The notes beneath the pieces are model-generated. The model saw nothing but the letters and a program-made list of their open reading frames with translations, ran no database searches and had not been told where the DNA came from. DNA of 64,000 nt from Entoloma clypeatum. Taxonomy: Eukaryota; Basidiomycota; Agaricomycetes; Agaricales; Entolomataceae. Location: NCBI GenBank assembly GCA_963565915.1, contig OY751488.1, forward strand, positions 2,976,001-3,040,000. Reading direction: 5' to 3'. Shown piece after piece: positions 35,495 to 44,787 of the stretch (position 1 is the first letter of the stretch; each line of letters starts with the position of its first letter). A program made the position numbers and the translations under genes.

Positions 35495-36400
35495 ATGTGA
35501 TGTTTGGACACAGCCCACAGGCTGATGCACCGAAACACGTCAAAGGCTTCACACGACCTACACTCATGCCACCATGCAATGGTTGTGCTCAAGGGAAGAT
35601 GCCATCAAAAGCATTTCCATCCTCCGCGTCACGCGCACGAGAGCCATTTGAGTTACTAATTCACTCGGATCTGAATTTCCGACTCTCTCATATTAGTCTC
35701 ATACCAAGAACCCTCACACGTGAGGGTCTTGTGTAAAAGTAGGACAGTTGACAGGGCAATGCAACAATCATTTTGATAGTCAGCCAGGTTGCCAGCGTGA
35801 CATACCATAAGCCTTAGACATTGTGTGGTGTGACAAAGGACGCGCGCCCGACTAGCTTGACATATTTTTGACAAAAAATGCGCCCAATAGCCCAGAAGAA
35901 ACCCATGTCATCCATGATGCTCCTACTACAACACCACCCGACCCGCATTATCTACAATCCCAGACCCATTCACCTGTCACCGCGACCGTGATGATTGGTG
36001 ACACTTCAGATGATGCCGGCATGATACGGTCATTATACCTCTTGTGCCAAAACCTCTCGCTATGTGGCCACCCGCAAGATTTGGGTCGTTGTGAGGCAGC
36101 TGACAATAGATCTCATACAAAGGATCATACTTTGTCTCATAAGTACATGGTTTTGAGGAAAACCTGAGGCTACTGGAAAGCTTTTACATTGCCCTGATGA
36201 AAACCCTACCTCACACATTTCTACGTGTGAGGGGCTTATGTGAGCCTATCTCTCATATCACAAATTCAAGTGGTACATTTCCTTTCTCAATGACTATTCA
36301 TCACATGCATGGCTTATTAAGCTACACAAGAAGTCTGAGGCTATCACCGCCTTTCATCAATTCACTGTGCTCATTAAAAATCAGTTTGGCAAACAAGTGT
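35495..36400 (+). pseudogene. Decayed Ty1/copia integrase relic, split by a MITE-like insertion
   Basis: Two pieces of one reading frame flank an inserted element. The left piece (35495-35693) reads FGHSPQAD, then CNGCAQGKMPSKAFPSSASR and FELLIHSDL, matching the zinc finger and first Asp of copia integrase. The right piece (36249-36400) reads FKWYISFLNDYSSHAWLIKL followed by KSEAITAFHQFTVLIKNQFG. Removing 35694-36248 plus one 10-bp repeat joins them in the same order as in copia B of this window. Homology stops abruptly at about 36401, at TGTGGCGTCC. No other copia domain remains, and the relic is clearly older than copia A and B. Confidence 0.8.
35694..36248. mobile_element. 555-bp non-autonomous DNA transposon (MITE-like) in the copia relic
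   Basis: The element is bounded by the 10-bp direct repeat TCTCTCATAT (35684-35693 and 36249-36258). Its ends are imperfect inverted repeats: the left starts TAGTCTCATACC and continues to CCTCACACGTGAGGG, and the reverse complement of the right starts TAGGCTCACATA and continues to CCTCACACGT. An inverted AGGGCAATG recurs about 65 nt in from each end. No transposase is encoded. A 9-11 bp duplication suggests a Mutator-type mobiliser, while TAG ends with 8 bp would suggest hAT. Confidence 0.75.
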
Positions 36401-36592
36401 GGCGTCCAGACCACAGGCAGCGAGTGCGTGTCGAGAGAAGTGAGAGAGCGCAAGCATGAGAAAAACGAGAGAGACCAGAATGATGATTCCACACTACATA
36501 CCACATTCTTTTTATACTACTCCGTCGTGGCTGACCATAGACCCAATATAACCGAAACCTGCTAAGAAAAGAATCCCAAGAAACTATATATA
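36401..36592 (-). other. Possible 3' end/LTR edge of gypsy B
   Basis: This 192-bp stretch lies between the break in the copia relic and the Tc1 element. On the minus strand it carries TATAAAAAGAA directly before TGTGGTATG and ends GGACGCCACA, so it could be a short LTR plus polypurine tract. Across the Tc1 insertion a minus-strand frame stays open from the gypsy B pol end. The other LTR is not in the window, so this is a guess. Confidence 0.3.
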
Positions 36593-36803
36593 CAGTGCCT
36601 CACAAAACTGATTCAATATTTGTTGCTTTTTGAATACCTTCAAGATAACTCTGCAAAGAATACCAATTGAATTAAACCTTTGGTATATAATTGAAAGCCC
36701 TACTTCAGGGCTTTCAGAATATAAAGGAATCATATGATTTAGATCAGAATCCATGGAGATATGATTAAATTAAATCAGCAACTCATTGAATCAGTTTTGT
36801 GAG
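36593..36803 (+). repeat. Left end of the Tc1 element (hairpin-type terminal repeat)
   Basis: The outer sequence CTCACAAAACTGATTCAAT (from about 36599) recurs inverted as ATTGAATCAGTTTTGTGAG at 36785-36803. A perfect small hairpin, GAAAGCCCT-ACTTC-AGGGCTTTC, lies between them near 36696. Confidence 0.9.
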
Positions 36804-37430
36804 TACCTATGGCAATTATCAGAATCAAATGCTTCACTGGTTGTATGGTAACCAGTTGTCATGACTTACTGATGGAACTTGAATAGAACCCTGATGGGTT
36901 GTCAAGGAAAGTTGTATAAGAAGAATCCAACCTCAACAGCCTCCATAATTAATCATGCGCCCTATCTTCTCTTCCCACAAGGAAAACATTCTTTCTCTGG
37001 CCTCCAATGGTCACTCCACTCGTCATATTGCCTCTAATCTGGGTGTCAGCCAACCAACTGTCTCCAGAGTGCTTCAGAATCTTCTTCCTCATCACAATCT
37101 CTCTTCTGGTGGTCGTCCATCCAAGCTTTCTCCCACCAACACACGAAACATACTTTCACAAATCACCTCAGGGAGAGCCTCCAATGCTGTGCAGGCTACC
37201 AAACACATCAACACTGTCATCTCCAATCCTGTCTCCCCAGAAACTGTGAGAAGGGTTCTCAGAAAACATGAATTCAAGGCTGTAACAAAGAAGAAAAGAC
37301 CTTTCTTAAAGGCCATACATCGGAAGAGGCAGTTGGCATTTGCTATGAAGCACAGGGAATGGACAGTGGAGGACTGCAAGAGGGTCATTTGGTCAGATGA
37401 GACCAAAATCAACAGGTTTGGGTCAGATGG

Positions 37431-37800
37431 TGTTATGCGTAACAAACCGTTCCAAGGTTCGGGCAGAGTATGCAGGAAGATGGAAAGGCGAAGAGAAATG
37501 TGATTGCTAAATCTAAGGAATGTAGCTATGGTACATGAGGTTTATATAGTACTGACTATGAGCGGTAGCGAATGAGTCAGTAACTGCGGAAGGCAGTGCG
37601 CATGAGTAAGGCGACTGCGGAAGGCTATGCACTAATGAGTAAGCTGACTGCGGAATGAGTCAGACAGCTGCGGAAAGCGAGTCAGCACGGGAGCGAAGTA
37701 TACTAAAGGAAATAAAGTATAATACGATATGTGTAAGCGGGGGCCGATGAGTAAAAGTGAAAAAGTAAGCGTATACGTCCGTAGTCGTTAGTCCGTAACA
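37431..37800 (-). repeat. Gypsy A 3' LTR
   Basis: 370 bp, bounded TGTTA/TAACA. It is nearly identical to 43632-44001. It contains the TATATAAA and AGATTTAGCAA (minus strand, 37504-37514) seen in the 5' LTR. Confidence 0.95.
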
Positions 37801-37837
37801 TGTTCCCCTCCTCAAGGTCTGTGTCCTCACAGACTAC

Positions 37838-38245
37838 CTACTCCCATCCATCATTGCCATTTGGATCGGCCCAGGCAGGGTCAACTCGGTTACCCCAATC
37901 CTTTATCAGTTCATCGTTTACCGCCGTGGCAAACTCTAAACCTCGAACGGCGAGGCGAAGGCGTCGATTCTCGACAGCAAGGGTGTTGGTATAGTTTTTG
38001 AGGATGAGCTTCTCCTCAGCGGTGGGGGCGGTTGGTAAATCGGAGAGGGTATGAAGGCGGATATGCATCTGCCGGTGGAGGATGTCAGCGACGGAGGTTT
38101 CGAGCACATGGATCTGGTCGCGCATGGAGAGCGCTTCGCCGATGAGGGTGGTGATGGTGGGGTTGATATCGGAAGCATCGGTGGAGGCGGCGGTGATGTT
38201 GGACATGGCAGAAATGATGTTTGAAAGGTATAAGAAGAACGGCAT
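37838..38245 (-). CDS. Extra reading frame between pol and 3' LTR of gypsy A
   Basis: A frame of 135 codons (122 if the second ATG at 38206, MSNITAASTDASDIN, is used) follows the pol stop by 78 nt and ends before the 3' LTR. It has no stop and looks coding: heptad-like hydrophobic spacing in ALSMRDQIHVLETSVADILH and NYTNTLAVENRRLRLAVRGL suggests a coiled coil. The end is acidic and Trp-containing (PAWADPNGNDGWE). I do not recognise a domain. Its position is where envelope-like or accessory frames occur in some gypsy elements, but there is no signal peptide or membrane segment in the shorter form. Confidence 0.6.
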   Translation of the reverse strand: MPFFLYLSNIISAMSNITAASTDASDINPTITTLIGEALSMRDQIHVLETSVADILHRQMHIRLHTLSDLPTAPTAEEKLILKNYTNTLAVENRRLRLAVRGLEFATAVNDELIKDWGNRVDPAWADPNGNDGWE

Positions 38246-38323
38246 GTTGGGCGAGAAGAGTTGGAGCGGGGAACTCGATGTGACAGAAGTCGATGTGAAA
38301 AATGGCTCTCAAAGTTTGTTCTT

Positions 38324-41300
38324 TTATCGTGGACGCGATGGATTTTGCTGATGAAAATCTCGGATCAAGTCTTGAGCGTTCTGAACATTAGTCCGAGGTT
38401 CCCACATGTTCTCTTCTGGGCCATACCCTTCCCATTGGACAAGGTACTGGATCTTTCCACGGAATTTCCGAGAGTCCAGGATCGTGGAGACATGGTATTC
38501 TTCTCGTCCTTCAACGATGATCGGATCAGGGGCTGGCTTCTTTTTCTGAATGGCATACTTCGGGGTTTCGTATGGCGATAACAGGGTCTCGTTGAACACA
38601 GGGTGGATCATCTTCCAGGTTTTGGGAAGATCAAGACGGTATGCACTAGCTCCTTTCTTCTCTAGGACTTTGAACGGTCCGTGTCGGAGGGCGTCAAGTT
38701 TCTTTGAGGGACGATCAGTCCTGATGTTAGTCCCTTCCAGCCACACCTTGTCTCCGATGCGGTAATTCCGAGACGGGCTTCGTCGTGTGTCAACTGTCTT
38801 CTTCATCTGATCCTGGGCCTGTTTCAGTGCTGCGTTGGCTTCTTCTCATGCCTGTTTGAGTTTTTTCAAGAAGTCGTTTGCTGCTGGATTGGTGTCTTCC
38901 AACACAAGTTCTCCCTTCCAAGGATGCAGACCGTAGTTGAGATAGAATGGTGTGTACTTTGTCGCTTGATGTTCTTTGTCATTGTACTGGAATTCTGCGA
39001 TTGCGATCCATTCCGCCCAATCATCTTGTAGATGGTTGACAAAGTTTCGTAAGAACACCTCGGTTTCCTGATGCAGTCGTTCGGCTTGTCCATCAGTTTG
39101 TGGATGGTACACAGTGGACAGGTTTCTCTTGATTCCCAACATGCGGCAAAGTATCTCCATGAACTTTGCGGCGAACTGTGGCCCTCTGTCGCTAATGATC
39201 TTCTTAGGGATCCCATGAAGCTTCCATATCTGGTCCCGATAGATCTTGGCTAATCCTTCAGCCGATAGTTCCACGGTTGTCGGGATGAGATGAAGCATCT
39301 TTGAATGTCTGTCCGTGATGACCAGAATTGCGCTCTTCCCATCAGATTCTGGTATCGGTCCCACGACGTCAATCCCTATGTCTTCCCATGGTTGACTTGG
39401 CGCGGCGTTAGGGTGTAGAGGGGCGTGTCTCTTTTGGCGGCTGATCTTGTTACGTTGACAGGTGTCACAACCTTTCACATACTTCTTTACGTCATGTAGG
39501 ATGGTGGGCCACCAGTAGGTGCGAGTGAGGAGTTCATGTGTTTGATATTGTCCTGGATGTCCTGCCACTGGTGCGTCGTGCGCTTCAAACATCAGTTCTT
39601 GGCGCAATTGTGGGTCTGGTGGAACATAGACTCGTTCTCCTGTGTAGGTGATGCCATTTTCCTGCTGGTACCAGTGAGGATTCTTCTTCAGACCCTGGGC
39701 TACTTCTGTCTCCATGCGATTCGAGGCCTTGATGCGTGCGATCCATGGGTTTTCGATGGTTGTGATGTTTCCGATTTTGATGGAATCAGATGTTTCACCC
39801 CCTTCAAAGAATTGTTCCTCCGTGAACATCTCCATTTGTATCACATCTTCTGATTCCAATCGTTTCAAAAATAGCCCCTCCTTGAGCATTTGGTCGCTGT
39901 CCTGCGGCTCGAGTTCCGTCTCATACCAGGGTAAACGTGACAGGATGTCTGCTTTTGCATTTGTCTTCCCAGGTACATGTCGCAATTCGAAGTCATAGTC
40001 TTGTAACTTCATCTTCCAGCGCCTCTGTCGTTGGTTTAGGTCCTGAGGACGCCGGAAATACTCCAGGTTTTTGTGATCGGTTAAGATCTCGAAACGTTCC
40101 TTGGCTTCAAGTAGATAATGTCGCCAGTCCTTCAGTGCTTCCATGACTGCCAAGAGTTCCTTGTCATATATCTCGTAATTCTGTTCGGCCGCGGACATGG
40201 TCCGCGACAAGAACGTGATAGGATGCCACTTGTCGTCTTGTTTCTGTGAAAGTACCGCTCCAATCGCATAACCCGATGCATCGGTTTTGACCCTGAACTG
40301 TCCGTCCGGTTTGGGCAATGCCAAGACTGGTGCCGTCGTGATTGCCTGTATGAGACCTTCGAATGCTTCTTGCGCTGCTGGTCCCCACGTGAATGCTGCA
40401 CTTCCCGTAAGTGTTGTGAGTGGCTTTGCGATGTTTGAGTATCCTTCAATGAAGCGTCGATAAAAATTGGCAAATCCCAGGAACCTCTGGACTTCCTTTT
40501 TTGATGTGAGTACTCGCCAGTTCCGGATTGTGTCCACCTTTTCAGTTTCCATCTCAACACGTCCTTCTCCAACGACATATCCCAATATGGGGCATTTCGT
40601 TACTTCCCAAAGACACTTCTTCTCCTTTAGGAACAGGTCATTGTCTGACAGAATCTGCAAGATCTCTTCGGTGTTCCGGGCGAGTTCTTCCTTGGTTTTA
40701 CCAATAACCACTATGTCATCCATGTAAATCACACAGATGCGCCGACGGATCTGATCCCTGAATAGGCTGGCCATCATCCGAGAGAACGTTCCCGGGGAGT
40801 TGCAGAGACCGAAAAACATGACCAATGGTTCAAACAATCCTCGGCTGGTCAGGAAGGCGGCTTTCCATTTGTCACCCTTCTTGATCCGCACGTTATTGTA
40901 TCCCCACATGATGTCCATTTTGTTGAAGTAGACTGCGTCCTTCAATACATCCAAGAGGTCGTTGATGCGTGGGAGTGGGAATTTGTCCTTAACCGTGAAT
41001 TTATTGACCGTGCGATAATCCTGTACCAATCGTTTGGAACCATCCTTCTTGTTAATGAAGAAGCAGGGTGATGCATAAGGGGATTTGGATGGTCGGATCT
41101 TTCTGGTTGCCAGGCCTTCATCGATGAATTCGTCCAGTTCTTCTTGCTCCTTTTGGGTCATAGGGTACATGTTTCCTCCTAGCTCCTTTGGTGCGTCCGG
41201 TGTAAGTTCGATGCCGTGGTCCCATTCTCTTTCCTTTGGGATTTTGTCAAAGTTTTCTTTTTCAAAGAGATGGGCAAAACGTTCAACGTATGAGGGTCGT

Positions 41301-41973
41301 TTGGTTGTGGGAGGTGGTGTGGGAGTAACTGCTTCCAATATGGGGTCTCCGGGCTTCCATTTCTGATCCGATTTCTTGGGCGCGTCCTTGTCTCATACTT
41401 CCACCATGCGAACCCGATGTTTGCGACCATTAAGGTTAACCCTGAAATCTGAGTGTTTTGTTTGACATGTTGATGGGCACCGGTTGAATGTTACAGCACT
41501 GGTCGTCCAATTGATTGTGGGGTTGTGGTGCACCAACCAGTCATGTCCCAAAAGCATGTCCGTTCTCCCAATGTCCAATACCATTGCTTCCATGGTTTCC
41601 TGGTGTGTTCCTAAGTCTAGCTTGACTTCGGCAAGTTTTTCTGCTTTCTGTTGTCAGTTCGGCGATCCATCCGCATTTAGGATTGATATGGGCTTTATTC
41701 CACGTGTGGGAAGGTTCTGTTCGCGTACTATTCTGGGATGGATACATGTGCGTTCACATCCGCTATCAACCTCGGGTCGAATGGCCTTTGGTCCTCGTCG
41801 TGTTTTGATCTGGGCTTGCAGCTTGATCTCTCGTCGTTTCGGAGGTTTATCTCCCTTGACAATCTTAGTTGACGCAACGGCTCGCTTTGCAGGGATAACA
41901 TAAGTTATATTGTCTGTAGCTGCACCAGGCAAGCGAGTTCGTTTAATGGATAAGGGTCGCGACTTAGCATCGT
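38324..41973 (-). pseudogene. Gypsy A pol: protease, RT, RNase H, integrase with chromodomain
   Basis: One continuous frame, -1 relative to gag, is broken only by three TGA codons (41654-41656, 41393-41395, 38846-38848). The domains, in order, are: aspartic protease (VDSGCERTCIH); reverse transcriptase (MDIMWGYNNVRI, and YMDD in CVIYMDDIVVIG); RNase H (VKTDASGYAIGAVLSQ); integrase zinc finger (HDAPVAGH, CDTCQRNK); DDE core (GIDVVGP, ISDRGPQF, HPQTDGQAERLHQE); and a GPY-type region. A C-terminal chromodomain (YHVSTILDSRKFRGKIQYLV then WEGYGPEENMWEP) places it in the chromoviruses, whose chromodomain guides integration to heterochromatin. All catalytic residues are present. Every nonsense codon could be CGA turned to TGA. 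Confidence 0.93.
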
Positions 41974-43176
41974 TTAATCGGACCCTTCGGGAAAATCCTT
42001 CTCATCGGTCTCTATGGTGATGGTTTCATCATCATCAGTATCTCCATCAGACACCTTCCTAATCTTTCCAGAGTTCTTCTTCGGCTTGCGGCAGTTGCGC
42101 GCGATATGTCCTTCTTGGTCGCAGTTGAAACACTTACGACCATCTTTCTTCTTTGGGGCTTTGCAGTCTTTGGCAAGGTGACCAAAGCGCTGACAGTTGT
42201 AGCAACGGGCTACTCCTGCTTTGTCGATCTCCATGGCTTTGCCTTGACCACCATAAGTGGTGCCCAATCCGGTGCGTGTGTCGCCACCCCCTCGGATGAC
42301 TAATGCATGTCCCTCCATCTGTCGTCCCTTGTTTCGGATCTCCTTTGCGTAATCAGTGTACGTCTTGCCATCGCTAGCCACTTGTTCAGAAATTCTGCGG
42401 TTGACGTTCTTTTCCAGGATATATTTCCCAGTTTCTTCGCCAAGGTTTGACAGCTTCAAGAGCTCTTCGAATTTGTCCAAGAATTCGTCGATGGTGCATT
42501 TCTCCTGTTTCAGGACTTCGAGTCTCGCTTTGGCCGCTGCCGACTTGTTGGCAATAGAGAATCGCGTAGCGATGTCGTCTGAGAACCCTAACCAGGTGAT
42601 GTTCTCGCCATCGGTGGCAAGGTCGTCTAACTTGTTGCTGGCCCAGTGTTTACCGGACCCTTCCATCATGCGGGATAACACCGCAAGAATTTTCTGATCA
42701 TCGGACAGGCCCTTCTGGAACCTGATGTATAATTTGGTGGCTTTCCACCACTCGTTGAAGGTGTGTCTGTCTTTGAACATCCCAGGATCTTTGATGATTT
42801 TGGATGTATCCATTGTTTGTACTGTCGGTGCTTCTGCCATGTCTAGAACTTGCGGAGTAGGAGAGGTGTCGGATTGTTGGGATGAAGATGGGGTTCGGGA
42901 TATAGGTAGGGGTTGAAAATCAGTCCCTGTTCTAGGCGTCTGTTCGGTATCTGACTGCGCGGAGTCAAAAGTAAATTCGTCAGGGGACTCGTCGGCGGAA
43001 TCAGTGGCAAAACGTTCGGGGTATTTCCTCTGTAGATCTCTAAGGAATCTCTGTTCCTGCGTGTCTGCTGGTCGCGAGAAGGGGTCAAGTCTCTCGTTTC
43101 GTGCCCAACGGTTGTACTCGGTCTGTTGCTCGTCGGTGGTGAAGTGGGCGTAGATCTGCTGCTTCGAGTAAGACAT
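41974..43176 (-). CDS. Gypsy A gag with two zinc knuckles
   Basis: A 400-residue Gag polyprotein, the capsid and nucleocapsid precursor that packages element RNA. ATG at 43176 gives MSYSKQQIYAHFTTDEQQTE. A disordered acidic region follows, then the capsid-like helical core (FNEWWKATKLYIRFQKGLSD to LGEETGKYILEKNVNRRISE). Two CCHC knuckles lie near the C terminus: CYNCQRFGHLAKDC and CFNCDQEGHIARNC. It ends in an acidic tail, PEGSD, at a TAA stop. The pol frame is open in -1 across the last roughly 30 nt, so Gag-Pol fusion by frameshifting is likely. Confidence 0.93.
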   Translation of the reverse strand: MSYSKQQIYAHFTTDEQQTEYNRWARNERLDPFSRPADTQEQRFLRDLQRKYPERFATDSADESPDEFTFDSAQSDTEQTPRTGTDFQPLPISRTPSSSQQSDTSPTPQVLDMAEAPTVQTMDTSKIIKDPGMFKDRHTFNEWWKATKLYIRFQKGLSDDQKILAVLSRMMEGSGKHWASNKLDDLATDGENITWLGFSDDIATRFSIANKSAAAKARLEVLKQEKCTIDEFLDKFEELLKLSNLGEETGKYILEKNVNRRISEQVASDGKTYTDYAKEIRNKGRQMEGHALVIRGGGDTRTGLGTTYGGQGKAMEIDKAGVARCYNCQRFGHLAKDCKAPKKKDGRKCFNCDQEGHIARNCRKPKKNSGKIRKVSDGDTDDDETITIETDEKDFPEGSD

Positions 43177-43182
43177 GGTGAT

Positions 43183-43622
43183 GCGGCTCTGGGACGTCTC
43201 AATGTGAGCGTCCTAATCAATCTTCTGATAACGGTTGTCTGGACACCGATAAACTCTCTGATCTCTGTGATCCGACCTGTCTGAGGTCCTTCTTGAACGC
43301 GAAAGCTTTCGAGTTCGTTCTGTCAGGCGTTGTAACGCGCGATCTGGTGTTGCCGAGCAAGATGGATGCTCTCTGCTATCTCGCCGTGGGGGCGATGCTC
43401 GTCGTTGTCTAGTTCTTCGTCAAGCACTTGCTGTAGGATGCGACGGATCTCCGATTCGATGTACTGCTGGATAAGCGTAAAATCGATACTGTCTCGAGGA
43501 CTTAGCTCCTCCTGTCGGGCTTCTGGCGTGCTGAATGGGTTACTGGTGAAGTCTTCAAAGAAGCGCGACGTTTTGACTCGTCTGGTAGTTGCTCTCTTCG
43601 CTCTGGGCGAACCTAACGAGAT
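43183..43622 (-). other. Leader region of gypsy A with an ATG-less reading frame
   Basis: Between the priming site and gag, a minus-strand frame without ATG runs 99 codons from 43622 to 43326, then a TGA (43323-43325), then about 45 more open codons. Its translation looks protein-like: RRVKTSRFFEDFTSNPFSTP, then SIDFTLIQQYIESEIRRILQ and DNDEHRPHGEIAESIHLARQ. The section after the TGA reads QNELESFRVQEGPQTGRITE. No domain was recognised. It could be a decayed or non-AUG-initiated frame, or an exon spliced from the LTR. Confidence 0.45.
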
Positions 43623-43629
43623 TTAGCAA
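43619..43629 (-). promoter_or_regulatory. Gypsy A primer binding site, self-priming type
   Basis: The minus-strand sequence TTGCTAAATCT starts 2 nt inside the 5' LTR edge (43632). It is the exact 11-nt complement of AGATTTAGCAA at complement 43705-43715, the predicted transcript start in the same LTR. Confidence 0.7.
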
Positions 43630-43631
43630 CT

Positions 43632-44001
43632 TGTTATGCGTAACAAACCGTTCCAAGGTTCGGGCAGAGTATGCAGGAAGATGGAAAGGCGAAGAGCAAT
43701 GTGATTGCTAAATCTAAGGAATGTAGCTATGGTACATGAGGTTTATATAGTACTGACTATGAGCGGTAGCGAATGAGTCAGTAACTGCGGAAGGCAGTGC
43801 GCATGAGTAAGGCGACTGTGGAAGGCTATGCACTAATGAGTAAGCTGACTGCGGAATGAGTCAGACAGCTGCGGAAAGCGAGTCAGCGCGGGAGCGAAGT
43901 ATACTAAAGGAAATAAAGTATAATACGATATGTGTAAGCGGGGGCCGATGAGTAAAAGTGAAAAAGTAAGCGTATACATCCGTAGTCGTTAGTCCGTAAC
44001 A
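43632..44001 (-). repeat. Gypsy A 5' LTR with promoter
   Basis: 370 bp. On the minus strand TATATAAA (43749-43742) lies 34 nt before AGATTTAGCAA (43715-43705), which fits a transcription start at that A. R-U5 would then be about 84 nt. Compared with the 3' LTR there are four differences, three of them C/T or G/A at CpG. Confidence 0.93.
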
Positions 44002-44576
44002 GATGGCAAGGAATGGGTCTGGAAAAAGAAGGGTGAGGGGCTTATTGAAAGAGAGGTTCAGGGCACAGTCAAGTTTGGGGGAGGAAATATTATGGTTTGG
44101 AGTTGTATGGGTTGGGAAGGTGTGGGGAGACTTGCAGAGGTTGAGGGGAGGATGGATGCTGATCAGTATGTGTCCATTTTGGAGGACAATTTGCTGCCCA
44201 GCATGGAGGAGAGTGGAATCTCTGAAGAGGAGATCATTTTTCAGCAGGACAATGACCTCAAGCACACCTCCAAGAAGGCCAAAAAATGGATGGACAGCAA
44301 GAATATTGCTCTGCTGGATTGGCCTGCACAGTCCCCAGACCTCAATCCTATTGAATGCCTCTGGGTTCATATTAAAAGGAAGTTGAATGAATATCCAACA
44401 CCACCCAAGGGAGTCTGGGAGATTTGGGACAGAGCAGCAGAGGTGTGGAATAATATAGAGCCAGAAGTGTGTCAAAACCTGATAGAAAGTATGCCAAGAA
44501 GGGTAGAGGCAGTAATCAAAGCTAAGGGGGGTAATACCAAGTACTAAAGTATAAAATACTGTATTTATTGTACATA

Positions 44577-44787
44577 CTCACAAAACTGATTCAATGAGTC
44601 CCTGGAGTAATTTGATCATATATTGATCATTTTTTATGGGAATTACATAATTATTGCAGATTCCGAGAGTCCTGAAGCAGGGCTTTTAACCAGGTACCAA
44701 TACCTTCTTTTGATTGGCATTATTTGCAAAGTTATTTTGAAGGTATTCACAAAGTAGCAAACATTGAATCAGTTTTGTGAGGCACTG
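44577..44787 (+). repeat. Right end of the Tc1 element (hairpin-type terminal repeat)
   Basis: The inner CTCACAAAACTGATTCAAT at 44577-44595 and the outer ATTGAATCAGTTTTGTGAG at 44763-44781 are inverted copies. The end mirrors the left end, with several mismatches in the intervening 170 bp. Confidence 0.9.

Larger units (their letters stand above)
37431..44001 (-). mobile_element. Gypsy A: Ty3/gypsy chromovirus, LTR to LTR
   Basis: A full-length 6,571-bp LTR retrotransposon inserted in the Tc1 transposase with a 5-bp duplication GATGG (37426-37430 and 44002-44006). Order on the minus strand: 5' LTR, self-priming site, leader frame, gag, pol with chromodomain, an extra reading frame, polypurine tract (GAGGAGGGGAACA ending at 37801), 3' LTR. 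The two LTRs differ at about 4 of 370 positions, so insertion is recent. Confidence 0.95.
36955..44547 (+). pseudogene. Tc1 transposase, interrupted by gypsy A insertion
   Basis: The reading frame runs 36955-37430 and resumes at 44007, after one copy of the GATGG duplication. The two parts sum to 1,017 nt, 338 residues with no stop or frameshift of their own. A helix-turn-helix region (STRHIASNLGVSQPTVSRVL) is followed by a second helical DNA-binding part. The catalytic triad is complete: WSDET in the left part, FQQDND and NPIE in the right part, with 34 residues between the last two (DD34E, the Tc1 type). The insertion falls just after the first catalytic Asp, at GSDG/KEWVW. The enzyme would be active if other intact copies exist in the genome. 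Confidence 0.92.
36593..44787 (+). mobile_element. Tc1/mariner DNA transposon, split by gypsy A
   Basis: A complete Tc1-type element with CAGTGCCTCACAAAACTGAT termini, flanked by TA on both sides (36591-36592 and 44788-44789). Without the 6,571-bp gypsy A and one GATGG copy it is about 1.6 kb. Both ends are long, about 210 bp, and each is bounded by an outer and an inner copy of the same 19-mer in opposite orientation. The flanks point to gypsy B as the host of this insertion. Confidence 0.9.

Noticed and set aside
34836..35579. 247-codon minus-strand frame opposite the RhoGAP C terminus
   Set aside because: Gly/Ala-rich mirror of the poly-proline region; no domain and no independent support.
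37800..44001. Reading the TGA codons in gypsy A pol as programmed read-through
   Set aside because: Three separate TGA codons lie in one pol, including inside the integrase end, and related stops elsewhere match CGA in an intact copy. Mutation is the simpler explanation.
43861..44475. 204-codon minus-strand frame running from LTR into Tc1
   Set aside because: It crosses the LTR/Tc1 junction made by the insertion, so it cannot be an ancestral gene.
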